Origin: Allobosea caraganae
Lineage (GTDB): Bacteria; Pseudomonadota; Alphaproteobacteria; Rhizobiales; Beijerinckiaceae
Length of the DNA: 64,000 nt
Direction: 5' to 3'
Assembly (NCBI RefSeq): GCF_003351345.1
Contig: NZ_QQTO01000019.1
Coordinates: 62,001 to 126,000, forward strand
Shown: positions 36,777 to 50,403 of the stretch, in pieces
Layout: every line of letters begins with the position of its first letter
Numbering within the stretch: the first letter of the stretch is position 1
Notes under the pieces: generated by a model
Seen by the model: the letters and a program-made list of their open reading frames with translations, nothing else
Told to the model about the DNA's origin: nothing
Databases searched by the model: none
Translations under genes and position numbers: made by a program

Positions 36777-37382
36777 ATGACAGACGGCTTTGCCTGCGGC
36801 GCGGTCGCGGGTGTTTTCTCGGCTCCAGCCCTGCCGGCTGGTCCCCATTCTTTCCTCACAGTGGCTGCGGAGCGGCTGCTGCTCGACCAAGCCGGGATTC
36901 CCGGCGATTTGCATCATGGCGCCTCGCGATTGTCGGGCGCGCGTGAACCCTGGCTGCCGCGCGGCACCGTGCTCCGCAATGACCGGCAGCTATCGGCTTT
37001 GTGCCCGGTGGAGCTGGCCGAGGTCGCCGCTCGCCTCGGTATCGCTGAACTGCGGCCGGAATGGCTCGGCGGCAACCTCTCGATCGATGGCCTCGCCGCA
37101 TTCTCGCGCATCGCACCGGGCAGCCGGCTTGCCTTTGGCGGCGCCTGGGCCGGGAAGGGCCGCTTCGATGGCGGCGCGGTGCTGCGGGTCGAGGCCTATA
37201 ACTTCCCGTGCCGGCAGGCCGGGCGGGCGGTGGCCGATGCCGCAAGCAGGCCGGGCCTCGAATTCGCCTTCGTGAAGGCGGCGGCCGAGCTGCGTGGCCT
37301 CGTGCTCTCGGTCGATCGCGCCGGGCCGATCATGGTGGGTGATCCGGTCTTGGTCATGCCGCCGACCTTGCCGCGCAGCTAG
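36777..37382 (+). CDS. MOSC-domain protein
   Basis: 201 residues. The middle and end carry the MOSC pattern: LRPEWLGGNLSIDGLAAFSR, then GSRLAFGG, VLRVEAYNFPCRQAGRAVAD with the conserved Cys, and GLVLSVDRAGPIMVGDPV. MOSC domains bind the molybdenum cofactor or carry sulfur. The partner is unknown. Its stop (TAG) shares a 4-base CTAG with the stop of the convergent EamA transporter gene. Confidence 0.83.
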   Translation: MTDGFACGAVAGVFSAPALPAGPHSFLTVAAERLLLDQAGIPGDLHHGASRLSGAREPWLPRGTVLRNDRQLSALCPVELAEVAARLGIAELRPEWLGGNLSIDGLAAFSRIAPGSRLAFGGAWAGKGRFDGGAVLRVEAYNFPCRQAGRAVADAASRPGLEFAFVKAAAELRGLVLSVDRAGPIMVGDPVLVMPPTLPRS

Positions 37383-38242
37383 CGCGCAAAGCGCCTGGCA
37401 CCGGCGACGCAGAGCGCGACGGCGGCCGCGACGGCGATCATCGGCCAGCTGACCGCCTCATGCAGCAGGCCGGCTGCGAGCATCAGGCCGAAGAAGGGCT
37501 GAAGCAGTTGCAACTGGCCGACCGTCGCGGTGCCGCCTTGCGCCAGGCCGCGATACCAGAAGACGAAGCCGATCAGCATGCTGAACAGCGAGACATAGGC
37601 GAGGCCGATCCAGGCGGGTCCGCCGATGCCGGAGAGCGTGGCCGGCATGGTGAAGAGGCTGAGCGCGCCCATTACCGGCAGCGACAGGACGAGCGCCCAG
37701 CAGATCACCTGCCAGCCGCCGAGCCTGCGCGAGAGCGCGGCGCCTTCGGCGTAGCCGAGGCCGCAAATGACGATGGCTGCGAGCATCAGCAGGTCGCCTA
37801 CGGGCGAGGCGGTGAAGCCCTGCGCCATGGCGAAGCCGGCGACGAGCGCGCTGCCGAGGCAGGAGAACAGCCAGAAGGCCGGGCGCGGCCGCTCGCCGCC
37901 GCGCAGCACGCCGAAGATCGCGGTCGATAGCGGCAGCAGGCCGATGAAGACGATCGAATGGGCCGAGCTGACATGTTTCAGCGCCAGCGCGGTCAGCAGG
38001 GGAAAGCCGACGACGACGCTGATCGCCACGACGACGAGCGGCAACAGGTCGCCGTGCGCCGGGCGCTTCTGCCGGAAGGCGAGCAGCAGCGCGAGCGCGA
38101 GCAGGCCGGCAATCGCGCCACGCGCCGCGGTCAGGAAGACCGGGTCGAAATCGACCACGGCCACGCGCGTCGCCGGCAGCGAGCCGCTGAAGATCAGCAC
38201 CCCGAGAAAGCCGTTCAGCCACCCGCTCGTCGTCTTGTCCAT
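37379..38242 (-). CDS. EamA/DMT-family transporter
   Basis: 287 residues, ten predicted helices in two EamA repeats (FLGVLIFSGSLPATRVAVVD, then GLGYAEGAALSRRLGGWQVI). The family exports amino acids and other small metabolites. It is divergent from the MocR-type regulator at 38347, with a perfect inverted repeat between, so the pair probably forms a regulator-transporter unit. Convergent and overlapping with MOSC by 4 bases. Confidence 0.9.
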   Translation of the reverse strand: MDKTTSGWLNGFLGVLIFSGSLPATRVAVVDFDPVFLTAARGAIAGLLALALLLAFRQKRPAHGDLLPLVVVAISVVVGFPLLTALALKHVSSAHSIVFIGLLPLSTAIFGVLRGGERPRPAFWLFSCLGSALVAGFAMAQGFTASPVGDLLMLAAIVICGLGYAEGAALSRRLGGWQVICWALVLSLPVMGALSLFTMPATLSGIGGPAWIGLAYVSLFSMLIGFVFWYRGLAQGGTATVGQLQLLQPFFGLMLAAGLLHEAVSWPMIAVAAAVALCVAGARRFAR

Positions 38243-38306
38243 TCAGGGCACTCCGTCTCCGGCCTGCTTTGACTGTGGGGCGCGATCTTTCTAGAGACGG
38301 TTTTGG

Positions 38307-38324
38307 ACAGTTTAGGCAAACTGT
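38307..38324. promoter_or_regulatory. Candidate MocR-type operator
   Basis: ACAGTTTAGGCAAACTGT is a perfect 7-4-7 inverted repeat, 23 bases before the regulator start and inside the divergent promoter region shared with the EamA gene. Confidence 0.6.
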
Positions 38325-38346
38325 GCTGCTCGTGGAGGCGATACAG

Positions 38347-39750
38347 ATGGCCGATCACCTCATGCACGACAATGATGACGGCACGCTCGTCGACCAGGTC
38401 ATGCAGACGGTCCGGCAGCGCATGGCCGGGCGCGCCCTGCTGCCCGGCGCCAAGCTGCCCTCGATCCGCGGCCTCGCCTCGAGCATGGGTGTGTCCAAAT
38501 CGACCGTGGTCGAGGCCTATGACCGGCTGGCGGCGGAGGGGGCGATCCGGCCGAAGCGCGGCTCGGGATTCTATGTCGCCGGCCGCTTGCCACCGCTGTC
38601 GCTGGCCGAGATCAGTCCGCGGCTCGACCGCGCCGTCGATCCGCTCTGGGTTTCGCGGCAATCGCTGGAGGCGGGGGAGGGGGTGCTGAAGCCGGGCTGC
38701 GGCTGGCTGCCGGCCTCGTGGCTGCCGGAGGAGAGCCTGCGCCGGTCGCTGCGCGCGCTCGCCCGAGCCGATGCCGCCACGCTTGCCGATTACGGCACGC
38801 CGCTCGGCCTGCCGGCGCTGCGCCATCTGCTCTCCCGGCGCATGGCCGAGCATGGCATCGAGGCTGCGCCGGAGCAGATCATGCTGACGGAATCCGGGAC
38901 GCAGGCCATCGACCTGCTCTGCCGCTTCCTGATCGAGCCGGGCGACACCGTCGTGGTCGACGATCCCTGCTATTTCAACTTCCACGCCCTGCTGCGGGCG
39001 CACCGGGCCAAGATCGTCAGTGTGCCCTATACGCCGTCGGGACCCGATGTCGCGCTGTTCGAACAGGTGCTGATCGAGCACCGGCCGCGGCTCTACATCA
39101 CCAATTCGGCGCTGCATAACCCGACTGGCGCGACGCTCTCGCCGGTCATGGCGCATCGCCTGCTCAAGCTCGCCGAGCAGGCTGGGCTGACGATCATCGA
39201 GGACGACATCTTCGCCGATTTCGAGCAGGAGCCGGCGCCGCGGCTCGCCGCCTTCGACGGGCTGGAGCGCGTCGTCCATATCGGCAGCTTCTCGAAGACG
39301 CTCTCGGCCTCGGTGCGCTGCGGCTTCATCGCGGCGCGGCCTGACTGGATCGAAGGGCTGAGCGATCTGAAGATCGCGACGAGCTTTGGCGCCAGCCGGC
39401 TCTCGGCCGAGTTCGTGCTCGGCGCGCTCAAGGACGGGACCTACCGCAAGCACATGGACGGGCTGCGCGGCCGGCTCAGCCGCGCGATGGGCGAGACCGC
39501 TGCGAAGCTGAAGACGATCGGCATCGAGCCCTGGATCATGCCGCGCGCCGGCATGTTCCTCTGGTGCCGGCTGCCGGAGGGGCTCGATGCCGGCGAGATC
39601 GCGCAGCGCGTGCTGGTGGAGGGCATCGTGCTCGCACCCGGCAACGCCTTCAGCCTGTCGCAATCCGCAGGCCGCTTTTTGCGGTTCAACGTAGCGCAAT
39701 CCGACGATCCGCGGATTTTCCATGCTCTGGAAAAGGCCATGCGGCAGTGA
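38347..39750 (+). CDS. MocR/PdxR-type regulator (GntR HTH + aminotransferase fold)
   Basis: 467 residues from ATG 38347. The first ~70 residues are a GntR winged helix (LPSIRGLASSMGVSKSTVVE, RGSGFYVAGRLP). From ~95 on it is an aminotransferase class I fold: LLTESGTQ-like EQIMLTESGTQAIDLLCRFL, NSALHNPTGATLS, IIEDDIFADF and the PLP lysine in HIGSFSKTLSASVRCG. Such proteins sense pyridoxal phosphate or an amino compound and regulate a divergent gene, here the EamA transporter. A longer frame to 38269 overlaps the operator and is not favoured. Confidence 0.92.
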   Translation: MADHLMHDNDDGTLVDQVMQTVRQRMAGRALLPGAKLPSIRGLASSMGVSKSTVVEAYDRLAAEGAIRPKRGSGFYVAGRLPPLSLAEISPRLDRAVDPLWVSRQSLEAGEGVLKPGCGWLPASWLPEESLRRSLRALARADAATLADYGTPLGLPALRHLLSRRMAEHGIEAAPEQIMLTESGTQAIDLLCRFLIEPGDTVVVDDPCYFNFHALLRAHRAKIVSVPYTPSGPDVALFEQVLIEHRPRLYITNSALHNPTGATLSPVMAHRLLKLAEQAGLTIIEDDIFADFEQEPAPRLAAFDGLERVVHIGSFSKTLSASVRCGFIAARPDWIEGLSDLKIATSFGASRLSAEFVLGALKDGTYRKHMDGLRGRLSRAMGETAAKLKTIGIEPWIMPRAGMFLWCRLPEGLDAGEIAQRVLVEGIVLAPGNAFSLSQSAGRFLRFNVAQSDDPRIFHALEKAMRQ

Positions 39751-39777
39751 TTTGAGGGCTAGCGAAAGGCCGCCATC

Positions 39778-39860
39778 GTCATTGCGAGCGCAGCGAAGCA
39801 ATCCAGGGGGACTGCGCGAGACCCCCTGGATTGCTTCGTCGCTGCGCTCCTCGCAATGAC
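39778..39860. repeat. Family 3 palindromic intergenic repeat
   Basis: GTCATTGCGAGCGCAGCGAA... is matched by its inverse TTCGTCGCTGCGCTCCTCGCAATGAC, with a CAATCCAGGGGG/CCCCCTGGATTG inner stem. This near-perfect 83-base hairpin sits between the MocR gene and the methionine operon and could end the former transcript. It is of the kind seen in many copies in Hyphomicrobiales genomes. Confidence 0.8.
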
Positions 39861-39891
39861 GGGGAGGGCTTGCACGATCCACTCTTTTGAC

Positions 39892-39907
39892 ATAAAGATA
39901 TCTTTAT
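39892..39907. promoter_or_regulatory. Candidate operator of the methionine operon
   Basis: ATAAAGATATCTTTAT is a perfect 16-bp AT-rich palindrome in GC-rich DNA, 33 bases upstream of the ArsR-methyltransferase start. ArsR/SahR-type regulators bind such palindromes, and its place suggests autoregulation of the arsR-metF-metH operon. Confidence 0.65.
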
Positions 39908-39940
39908 ATGTTTTTCTGAATTTTGCGGGAGATCGAGCCT

Positions 39941-40954
39941 TTGCGCCAGCCCACCACGCTCTCCTCGGCCTCCTTGCTTGCCGGCCTGCGCGCAGCCGGC
40001 GAGGAGACGCGGCTGCGGATCGTGGCGCTGCTGGCCGAGGGCGAGCTTTCGGTCTCCGATCTCACCGACATCCTGGGCCAGTCGCAACCGCGCATCTCGC
40101 GTCATCTCAAGCTTCTCGCCGAGGCCGGGTTGGTGCGGCGCTATCGCGAGGGCGCCTGGGCCTTCTTCCGGCTCGATGAGGCCGGTGCGGGCGGCGCTTT
40201 CGCGGCTTCGCTGGCGGCCTGGCTTGACCGGGACGATCCGGAGCTGGTGGCCGATCGCGAGCGGCTGGCTGCGGTGCGGGCGGCGCGGGCGGAAGCCGCG
40301 CAATCCTATTTCGCCAGCGTGGCGCGCGACTGGGACAGGCTGCGCTCGCTGCATGTGCCCGACGATGCCGTCGAAGCCGCAGTCGAGGCCGCCGTCGGAG
40401 AGGGCTCGCCGGGCGCGATGCTCGATCTCGGCACTGGCACGGGGCGCATGCTGGAGCGGATCGCGCCAAAATTCGGTCGGGCCGTCGGCGTCGATGCCAG
40501 CCATGCCATGCTCGCGGTTGCCCGGGCCAATCTGGAGAAGGCTGGTCTTGCGCGGGTCGAGCTGCGCCAGGGCGACATCCATGCGCTGCCCTTCGCGCGC
40601 GGCTCGTTCGACCTCGTCATCATCCACCAGGTGCTGCACTTTCTCGAAGACCCCGGCCGGGCGCTGCGCGAGGCGGCGGCGATGCTGGCTCCGGGCGGGC
40701 GGCTGATCGTGGTCGACTTCGCCCCGCACGAGATGGAGTTCCTGCGCAGCGAGCACGCGCATCGCCGCCTCGGCTTCTCGCGGGCGCAGATCGCCGGCTG
40801 GTTCGCTGAGGCCGGTCTCGCCTGCGACCTCTCGGACGAGGTGACTGCGGCCGGCGGCGGCACCAGCCAGTTGTCGGTAATGCTCTGGCGCGGTCGCGAC
40901 CGCCGCCAGCAAGGTGATTTCCCGTTGCGCCAGACCCAGTTCGAGGTGGCCTGA
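39941..40954 (+). CDS. ArsR-family regulator fused to SAM-dependent methyltransferase
   Basis: About 337 residues from TTG 39941 (behind GGGAG); another TTG at 39923 is possible. The winged helix covers residues ~10-80: RLRIVALLAEGELSVSDLTD and LGQSQPRISRHLKLLAEAGL, with no metal-binding Cys cluster. Residues ~135-310 are a class I methyltransferase (AMLDLGTGTGRMLERIAPKF, VGVDASHAMLAVARANLEKA, FDLVIIHQVLHFLEDPGRAL). Such fusions precede metF in many Hyphomicrobiales and are thought to sense S-adenosylmethionine or S-adenosylhomocysteine. It overlaps metF by one base (TGATG). Confidence 0.88.
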   Translation: MRQPTTLSSASLLAGLRAAGEETRLRIVALLAEGELSVSDLTDILGQSQPRISRHLKLLAEAGLVRRYREGAWAFFRLDEAGAGGAFAASLAAWLDRDDPELVADRERLAAVRAARAEAAQSYFASVARDWDRLRSLHVPDDAVEAAVEAAVGEGSPGAMLDLGTGTGRMLERIAPKFGRAVGVDASHAMLAVARANLEKAGLARVELRQGDIHALPFARGSFDLVIIHQVLHFLEDPGRALREAAAMLAPGGRLIVVDFAPHEMEFLRSEHAHRRLGFSRAQIAGWFAEAGLACDLSDEVTAAGGGTSQLSVMLWRGRDRRQQGDFPLRQTQFEVA

Positions 40955-41865
40955 TGAACGCGTTCCGCCCCAGCCGCCACGGCTCGCGCCGTCCCCGCGT
41001 CTCCTTCGAGTTCTTCCCGCCGAAGACGCCGGAGATGGAGCTTGCGCTCTGGGAGAGCGTGCGCCGGCTCGAGCCGCTGAAGCCCTCCTTCGTCTCGGTG
41101 ACCTATGGCGCCGGTGGCTCGACGCGCGAGCGCACCCACAACACCGTCAAGCGCATGGTCGAGGAGACCGGCCTGAAGCCGGCAGCGCACCTGACCTGCG
41201 TCTCCGCCTCCTGCGCCGAGGTCGATGAGGTCATCCGCTCCTATTGGTCGGCGGGGGTGCGCCATATCGTGGCGCTGCGCGGCGATCCGGCCGGCGGGCT
41301 CGGCACGACCTATGAGCCGCACCCGCAGGGCTATCACCAGACCTCCGATCTCGTCGCCGGCATCCGCAAGATCGGCGATTTCGAGATCACGGTCTCGGCC
41401 TACCCGGAGAAGCACCCGGAGGCCGGCTCGCTCGATGCCGATATCGACGCTCTCAAGAAGAAGGTCGATGCCGGCGCTACCCGGGCGATCACCCAGTTCT
41501 TCTTCGATAACGACGTCTATTTCCGCTATCTCGACAAGGTGCGGGCGAGGGGGATCGACATCCCGATCCTGCCCGGCATCGTGCCGGTCCAGAACTTCAA
41601 GCAGACGGCGAATTTCGCCTCGCGCACCGGCGCGAGCGTGCCGCAATGGCTGGCCGACCGCTTCGAGGGGCTGGAGGACGACGTCGCGACGCGCCGTCTG
41701 GTCGCGGCAGCGGTCTGCGCCGAGCAGGTTCTCGACCTGATCGACCGCGGCGTCTCCGACCTGCATTTCTACACGATGAACAAGGCCGACCTTGTCTATG
41801 CGATCTGCCATCTGGTGGGCCTGAAGCCCGACAAGAACGTGCAGCAGCAGGCGGCTGCGGAGTAA
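40954..41865 (+). CDS. metF: 5,10-methylenetetrahydrofolate reductase
   Basis: 303 residues, a TIM barrel with [19 protein letters not shown] at the front, [20 protein letters not shown] for folate, [20 protein letters not shown] and [20 protein letters not shown]. It reduces methylene-THF to methyl-THF with NADH and FAD, supplying methyl groups to MetH, encoded 4 bases downstream. Operon and linkage are tight. Confidence 0.96.
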   Translation: MNAFRPSRHGSRRPRVSFEFFPPKTPEMELALWESVRRLEPLKPSFVSVTYGAGGSTRERTHNTVKRMVEETGLKPAAHLTCVSASCAEVDEVIRSYWSAGVRHIVALRGDPAGGLGTTYEPHPQGYHQTSDLVAGIRKIGDFEITVSAYPEKHPEAGSLDADIDALKKKVDAGATRAITQFFFDNDVYFRYLDKVRARGIDIPILPGIVPVQNFKQTANFASRTGASVPQWLADRFEGLEDDVATRRLVAAAVCAEQVLDLIDRGVSDLHFYTMNKADLVYAICHLVGLKPDKNVQQQAAAE

Positions 41866-41869
41866 GACT

Positions 41870-45621
<3,752 letters not shown>

Positions 45622-45625
<4 letters not shown>

Positions 45626-46050
45626 CTATACGCCCGGCGAAGCCGGCCGATCTGTCGCGGATCGGTGAGATTCGGCACGTCGTAATGGAGAATGCTCTGT
45701 CCGGTGCGTCCCAGGCCAGCGATGTCGAAGTTGCCTCGTGGTACATGGATCAGGCGATCTTCCTCGTGAGCGAGAAGGATGGCGAGATCGCGGGGTTCAC
45801 CTGCGCCAATCGTCAGACCGGCCATATCTGGGCGCTCTTCGTCGATCCTACACTTGAAGGGCGCGGTCACGGCCGGGCCTTGCTCGATGCCGCACTGGCC
45901 GATCTCGTTCGGTTCGGCCGCCGACAGAGCAGTTTGACGACCGGGGCAGGCACTCGGGCAGAGCGCTTCTACCGGCGCCATGGCTGGCAAAGCATGGACC
46001 GGACGCTCAACGGGCAAGTCGCATTCACCAAGGCGCTCGTCCCCCAATAG
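45622..46050 (+). CDS. GNAT-family N-acetyltransferase
   Basis: 142 residues from GTG 45622, overlapping the metH stop by 4 bases (GTGA). The acetyl-CoA loop region reads [20 protein letters not shown] (RGxGxA type), and the end [20 protein letters not shown] is the usual GNAT tail. Substrate unknown. Translational coupling to metH suggests co-expression, but its role in methionine metabolism is unproven. It is followed by a strong hairpin. Confidence 0.85.
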
Positions 46051-46053
46051 CAA

Positions 46054-46078
46054 ACGGGCCGCCCACAGGGCGGCCCGT
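46054..46078. terminator. Terminator hairpin of the methionine operon
   Basis: Perfect 11-bp stem ACGGGCCGCCC / GGGCGGCCCGT with a 3-base ACA loop, 3 bases after the acetyltransferase stop, followed by CTCGCTTT. It lies between convergent operons and may serve both, though the T-tract is short. Confidence 0.8.
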
Positions 46079-46102
46079 CTCGCTTTACGCTCTACTGAAC
46101 GA

Positions 46103-47818
46103 TCAGGCCGGTACGGCCGCGCCGCTGAGGCCCTCGGAGCCGCGCTGCTGCTGGGCCGAGGCGCTGGCCGGGACGTTGCGCGAGACCGTCTTGCGCTCGG
46201 CGTCGATGCGCTCGACCAGGTAGAAGGCGCGCTCGGCGCTGCCGAGCAGGGCGAGGATGGCGCCGCGCTCGATCCAGGGCAGCTCCGCCCCGAGGCGCAG
46301 GCAGCGCTCGCGCAGCTGAAGCAGGCCGGCGAGGCGCGGCTCGGCCTCGGCAGTCACAGGCGGGTTGGCCTGGTCGATCGGGATGATGGCGCGCAGCGCG
46401 TCGGAGACCTGATCGACGAGTTGGTCGACCAGAACCCGGGCGTGCTCGCCGAGCGGCTGGCGCTCGACGCGCCGCGCGATCTGGTAGAGCGTCTCGCCAA
46501 GGCTGGCGGTGTAGTCCTCTTCCTCGATCAGGCTGGCGATCAGGTCGGCCCGGGCATAGGGCATCTCGGCCGCGAACATGCCGGAGGTGTAGGAGCGGAT
46601 CTCGCGGTTGAGGATGTCGATCGCGGCATAGTGCTCCTCGACCTTGTCGGGGGCGTTCTCGGCGCCCTTGGCGATGTCGAGGAAGAGGCGGGCGGCTTCG
46701 AGGTAGCGCCCGGTCTCGCGTTGCACCGCGGCGACGCCGACGGCCGGATCAGCCGCTGCGCCCGGAACCAGGAAGCGCGGCTGCGAGTAGTCCTCGACAT
46801 CGTCGAGATGCGAGGCGCCGACCTTGAGCAGCACGCGCTCGAAGACGCCGACGAAGGGGAAGAGCAGGACTGTGTTGAAGATGTTGAAGAAGGTCGAGTA
46901 GAGGCCGATCGCCACCGGGATGAGCGGATAGGTCTCCTTGCCGTCCTTGATGACCGGGATGCCCGGGTTGCCGCCGAACCACTGCATGGCCCAGGTCAGC
47001 ACGTCCATCGAGACGAAGAAGAGCGGTATCGTGATGGCGACGCCGATGATGTTGAAGGAGATATGGGCGTAGGCCGCGCGCTTGGCGTTCTTCGAGAGGT
47101 TGAGCGAGGCCATCCACGAGGTGACGGTGGTGCCGAGATCGGCGCCGAGCGAGAAGGCGACCGCAGTCTTCCAGTCGAGGATGCCGGCGGCGCCGAGACC
47201 CATGACGATGCCGATCGTGGCCGAGGAGGAGTGGATCATCGCGGTGATGCCGGCGGCGATCAGCACGCAGTAGAGCAGGGTGAGGTAGGTGTCGGCCTTG
47301 AGCGCCGAGATCACGCCCATGACTTCCGGCATCGAGCGCAGCGGGCGCAGGCCGCCGGTCATCAGGTTGAGGCCGTAGAAGATCAGCGCGAAGCCCATGC
47401 AGGCGAGCGCGATGTTCTTCACCTTGTCGGTCTTACCGAAGATGTAGATCAGCGCGAAGATGCCGGCGAGCAGCAGGCCGAGCGGACCGAGCGGCAGCGC
47501 GATCAGGCCGTTGCCCAGCGTCGTGCCGATATTGGCGCCCATGATCACGCTGATGGCGGGCCGCAAGCCGATCACGCCGGCATTGACCAGGCCGACGACC
47601 ATGACGCTCATCGCAGTCGAGGACTGGATGATGCCGGTGATGAAGGTGCCGGCGATCACGCCCTTGATCGGGGTGCCGGCGATCTTGGCCAGAAGCGCGC
47701 GCATCTTGTTGACGGCGAGGTTCTGGATGCCGTTGCTCATGAATTCGAGGCCGAGCATGAAGATGCCCAGGCCACCGATGACAGGTACGATCACCTGCGT
47801 GAAAATATCGACTTGCAT
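46103..47818 (-). CDS. Na+/phosphate cotransporter family protein with PhoU-like tail
   Basis: 571 residues. N-terminal membrane part (~1-350) with the two inverted family motifs: GIIQSSTAMSVMVVGLVNAG and AMIHSSSATIGIVMGLGAAG, the QSSS-like substrate signatures. GGLGIFMLGLEFMSNGIQNL begins the protein. The cytoplasmic ~200 C-terminal residues are helical and PhoU-like. It imports phosphate with sodium or otherwise controls phosphate flux. A 260-base gap follows upstream with no visible gene. Confidence 0.92.
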   Translation of the reverse strand: MQVDIFTQVIVPVIGGLGIFMLGLEFMSNGIQNLAVNKMRALLAKIAGTPIKGVIAGTFITGIIQSSTAMSVMVVGLVNAGVIGLRPAISVIMGANIGTTLGNGLIALPLGPLGLLLAGIFALIYIFGKTDKVKNIALACMGFALIFYGLNLMTGGLRPLRSMPEVMGVISALKADTYLTLLYCVLIAAGITAMIHSSSATIGIVMGLGAAGILDWKTAVAFSLGADLGTTVTSWMASLNLSKNAKRAAYAHISFNIIGVAITIPLFFVSMDVLTWAMQWFGGNPGIPVIKDGKETYPLIPVAIGLYSTFFNIFNTVLLFPFVGVFERVLLKVGASHLDDVEDYSQPRFLVPGAAADPAVGVAAVQRETGRYLEAARLFLDIAKGAENAPDKVEEHYAAIDILNREIRSYTSGMFAAEMPYARADLIASLIEEEDYTASLGETLYQIARRVERQPLGEHARVLVDQLVDQVSDALRAIIPIDQANPPVTAEAEPRLAGLLQLRERCLRLGAELPWIERGAILALLGSAERAFYLVERIDAERKTVSRNVPASASAQQQRGSEGLSGAAVPA

Positions 47819-48081
47819 CTGATCCGCTCCGTGAAGGCTGCTCGATCAGGCATGAGAAATCCGACGCGGGACATTACTCCCACGGCCACGCAAGCAACGC
47901 CGACGTGACGCCGCTCACCTCTCACCCATCAGCCCGGTGCAACCTAGGCAGGCAGTGCGACAGACGGGTGACTATTGTGAAAGGCGATAGACTTTCGTCG
48001 TTCGTCCTTGCCCGGCGAACTGATGCGGTTCTCAGACTACTGCCGCAGGCTGATTTCGGACGGTGCGAGTTGCGCGGAAGC

Positions 48082-49059
48082 TCAGACGGGCAGCAAGACG
48101 CTGGCGGGAGGCGCAAAGGATAGCGTCTCGCTCAGGCCGCAATGCTGCAGCGGGTCGCCGAAGATGTGGAGCCGGTTGCGCCCGGCGGCCTTGGCGACAT
48201 AGAGGGCCGAATCCGCCTCGGCGAAGCTCTGCGTCGGGTCGAGATACCGGCCCGGCTTCAGCATCGTCGCGCCGATCGAGGCGCTGAGCTCGATCTGCCG
48301 CCCGTTCCAGGCGACCGGGCGCGCCAGCGCCGCCAGCGCCTGGCCGAGCCGATGCCGGAGACAAGGCCAGCCGGCGGTCGAGCAGAGCAGCAGGGCGAAC
48401 TCGTCGCCGCCGATGCGGGCGATCAGCAGCGCGTCGCTCAGCGTCGTCTCCAGCCGCAGCGCGACCTGGCGCAGGCAGGCGTCGCCGGCGGCGTGGCCGA
48501 GGCGGTCGTTGATCGGCTTGAACATGTCGAGGTCGATGATGGCGAGGACGCCGAAGGCCCCGCCACCGGCCGGATGGCGGCGCAGCTCGGATAGCTGCGT
48601 CTCGAAGGCGCGGCGGTTGGCCAGGCCGGTGAGCGGGTCGTTATAGGCGAGCTGCCGCAGGCCCTGCCACATCTGCTTCTCGCGGGTGATGTCCTGCTTG
48701 GCGCCGTGGATGCGGACGGGCCGGCCATGGCTGTGCGAAATGTCGGCGCTGAGGCGCATCCAGCGCTCGGCGCCGGCTGCCGTCGTGATGCGGGCGTCGA
48801 GGACGAAGCCCTTGCCGGAGCGGATCATGCCGGCGCGCAGGCGCTCCATCTCGGCGCGCGAGTCGTCATGGTAGAGGTCGACGGCCGAGGGCCGGTGCAA
48901 GGTCGAGCCGCGCGGCAGGCCGAAGAGGTCGTAGACGCCGTCCGTCCAGCTCAACTGCTCGGTCGCGAGCTCGCATTCCCAGGCACCGATGCCCGCCAGC
49001 AACGCTGCTTGATCGTAGAGGCGTCGGGCTTCGGCGTCGGATAGCGGCGTGCGGTTCAA
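48082..49059 (-). CDS. PAS-GGDEF diguanylate cyclase
   Basis: About 325 residues from TTG 49059, which follows GAGG by six bases; a TTG at 49110 is the alternative. Residues ~10-130 are a PAS domain (IGAWECELATEQLSWTDGVY, then PAC-type RIHGAKQDITREKQ). The GGDEF domain has NDPLTGLANRRAFETQL, FKPINDRLGHAAGD and the active loop ARIGGDEFALLL. The RxxD inhibitory site before GGDEF is missing (SDALLIARIGGDEF), so product inhibition is unlikely. It should make cyclic di-GMP in response to the PAS input. Confidence 0.9.
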   Translation of the reverse strand: MNRTPLSDAEARRLYDQAALLAGIGAWECELATEQLSWTDGVYDLFGLPRGSTLHRPSAVDLYHDDSRAEMERLRAGMIRSGKGFVLDARITTAAGAERWMRLSADISHSHGRPVRIHGAKQDITREKQMWQGLRQLAYNDPLTGLANRRAFETQLSELRRHPAGGGAFGVLAIIDLDMFKPINDRLGHAAGDACLRQVALRLETTLSDALLIARIGGDEFALLLCSTAGWPCLRHRLGQALAALARPVAWNGRQIELSASIGATMLKPGRYLDPTQSFAEADSALYVAKAAGRNRLHIFGDPLQHCGLSETLSFAPPASVLLPV

Positions 49060-49170
49060 ATCTCGCCTCGTGCGACAGACGGCCGGCTTTTGGCCATGCC
49101 GTAACGTCAAAGACGCTAGTGCGAGAAAGATTAACGGAAGCTTGCGGCCGGTGAGGCCCCGGCGCCTGTG

Positions 49171-50399
<1,229 letters not shown>

Positions 50400-50403
<4 letters not shown>

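Noticed and set aside
39861..39940. A SAM or SAH riboswitch upstream of the methionine operon
   Set aside because: Only about 80 bases lie between the repeat and the regulator start, and they hold an operator-like palindrome; no riboswitch core is visible.
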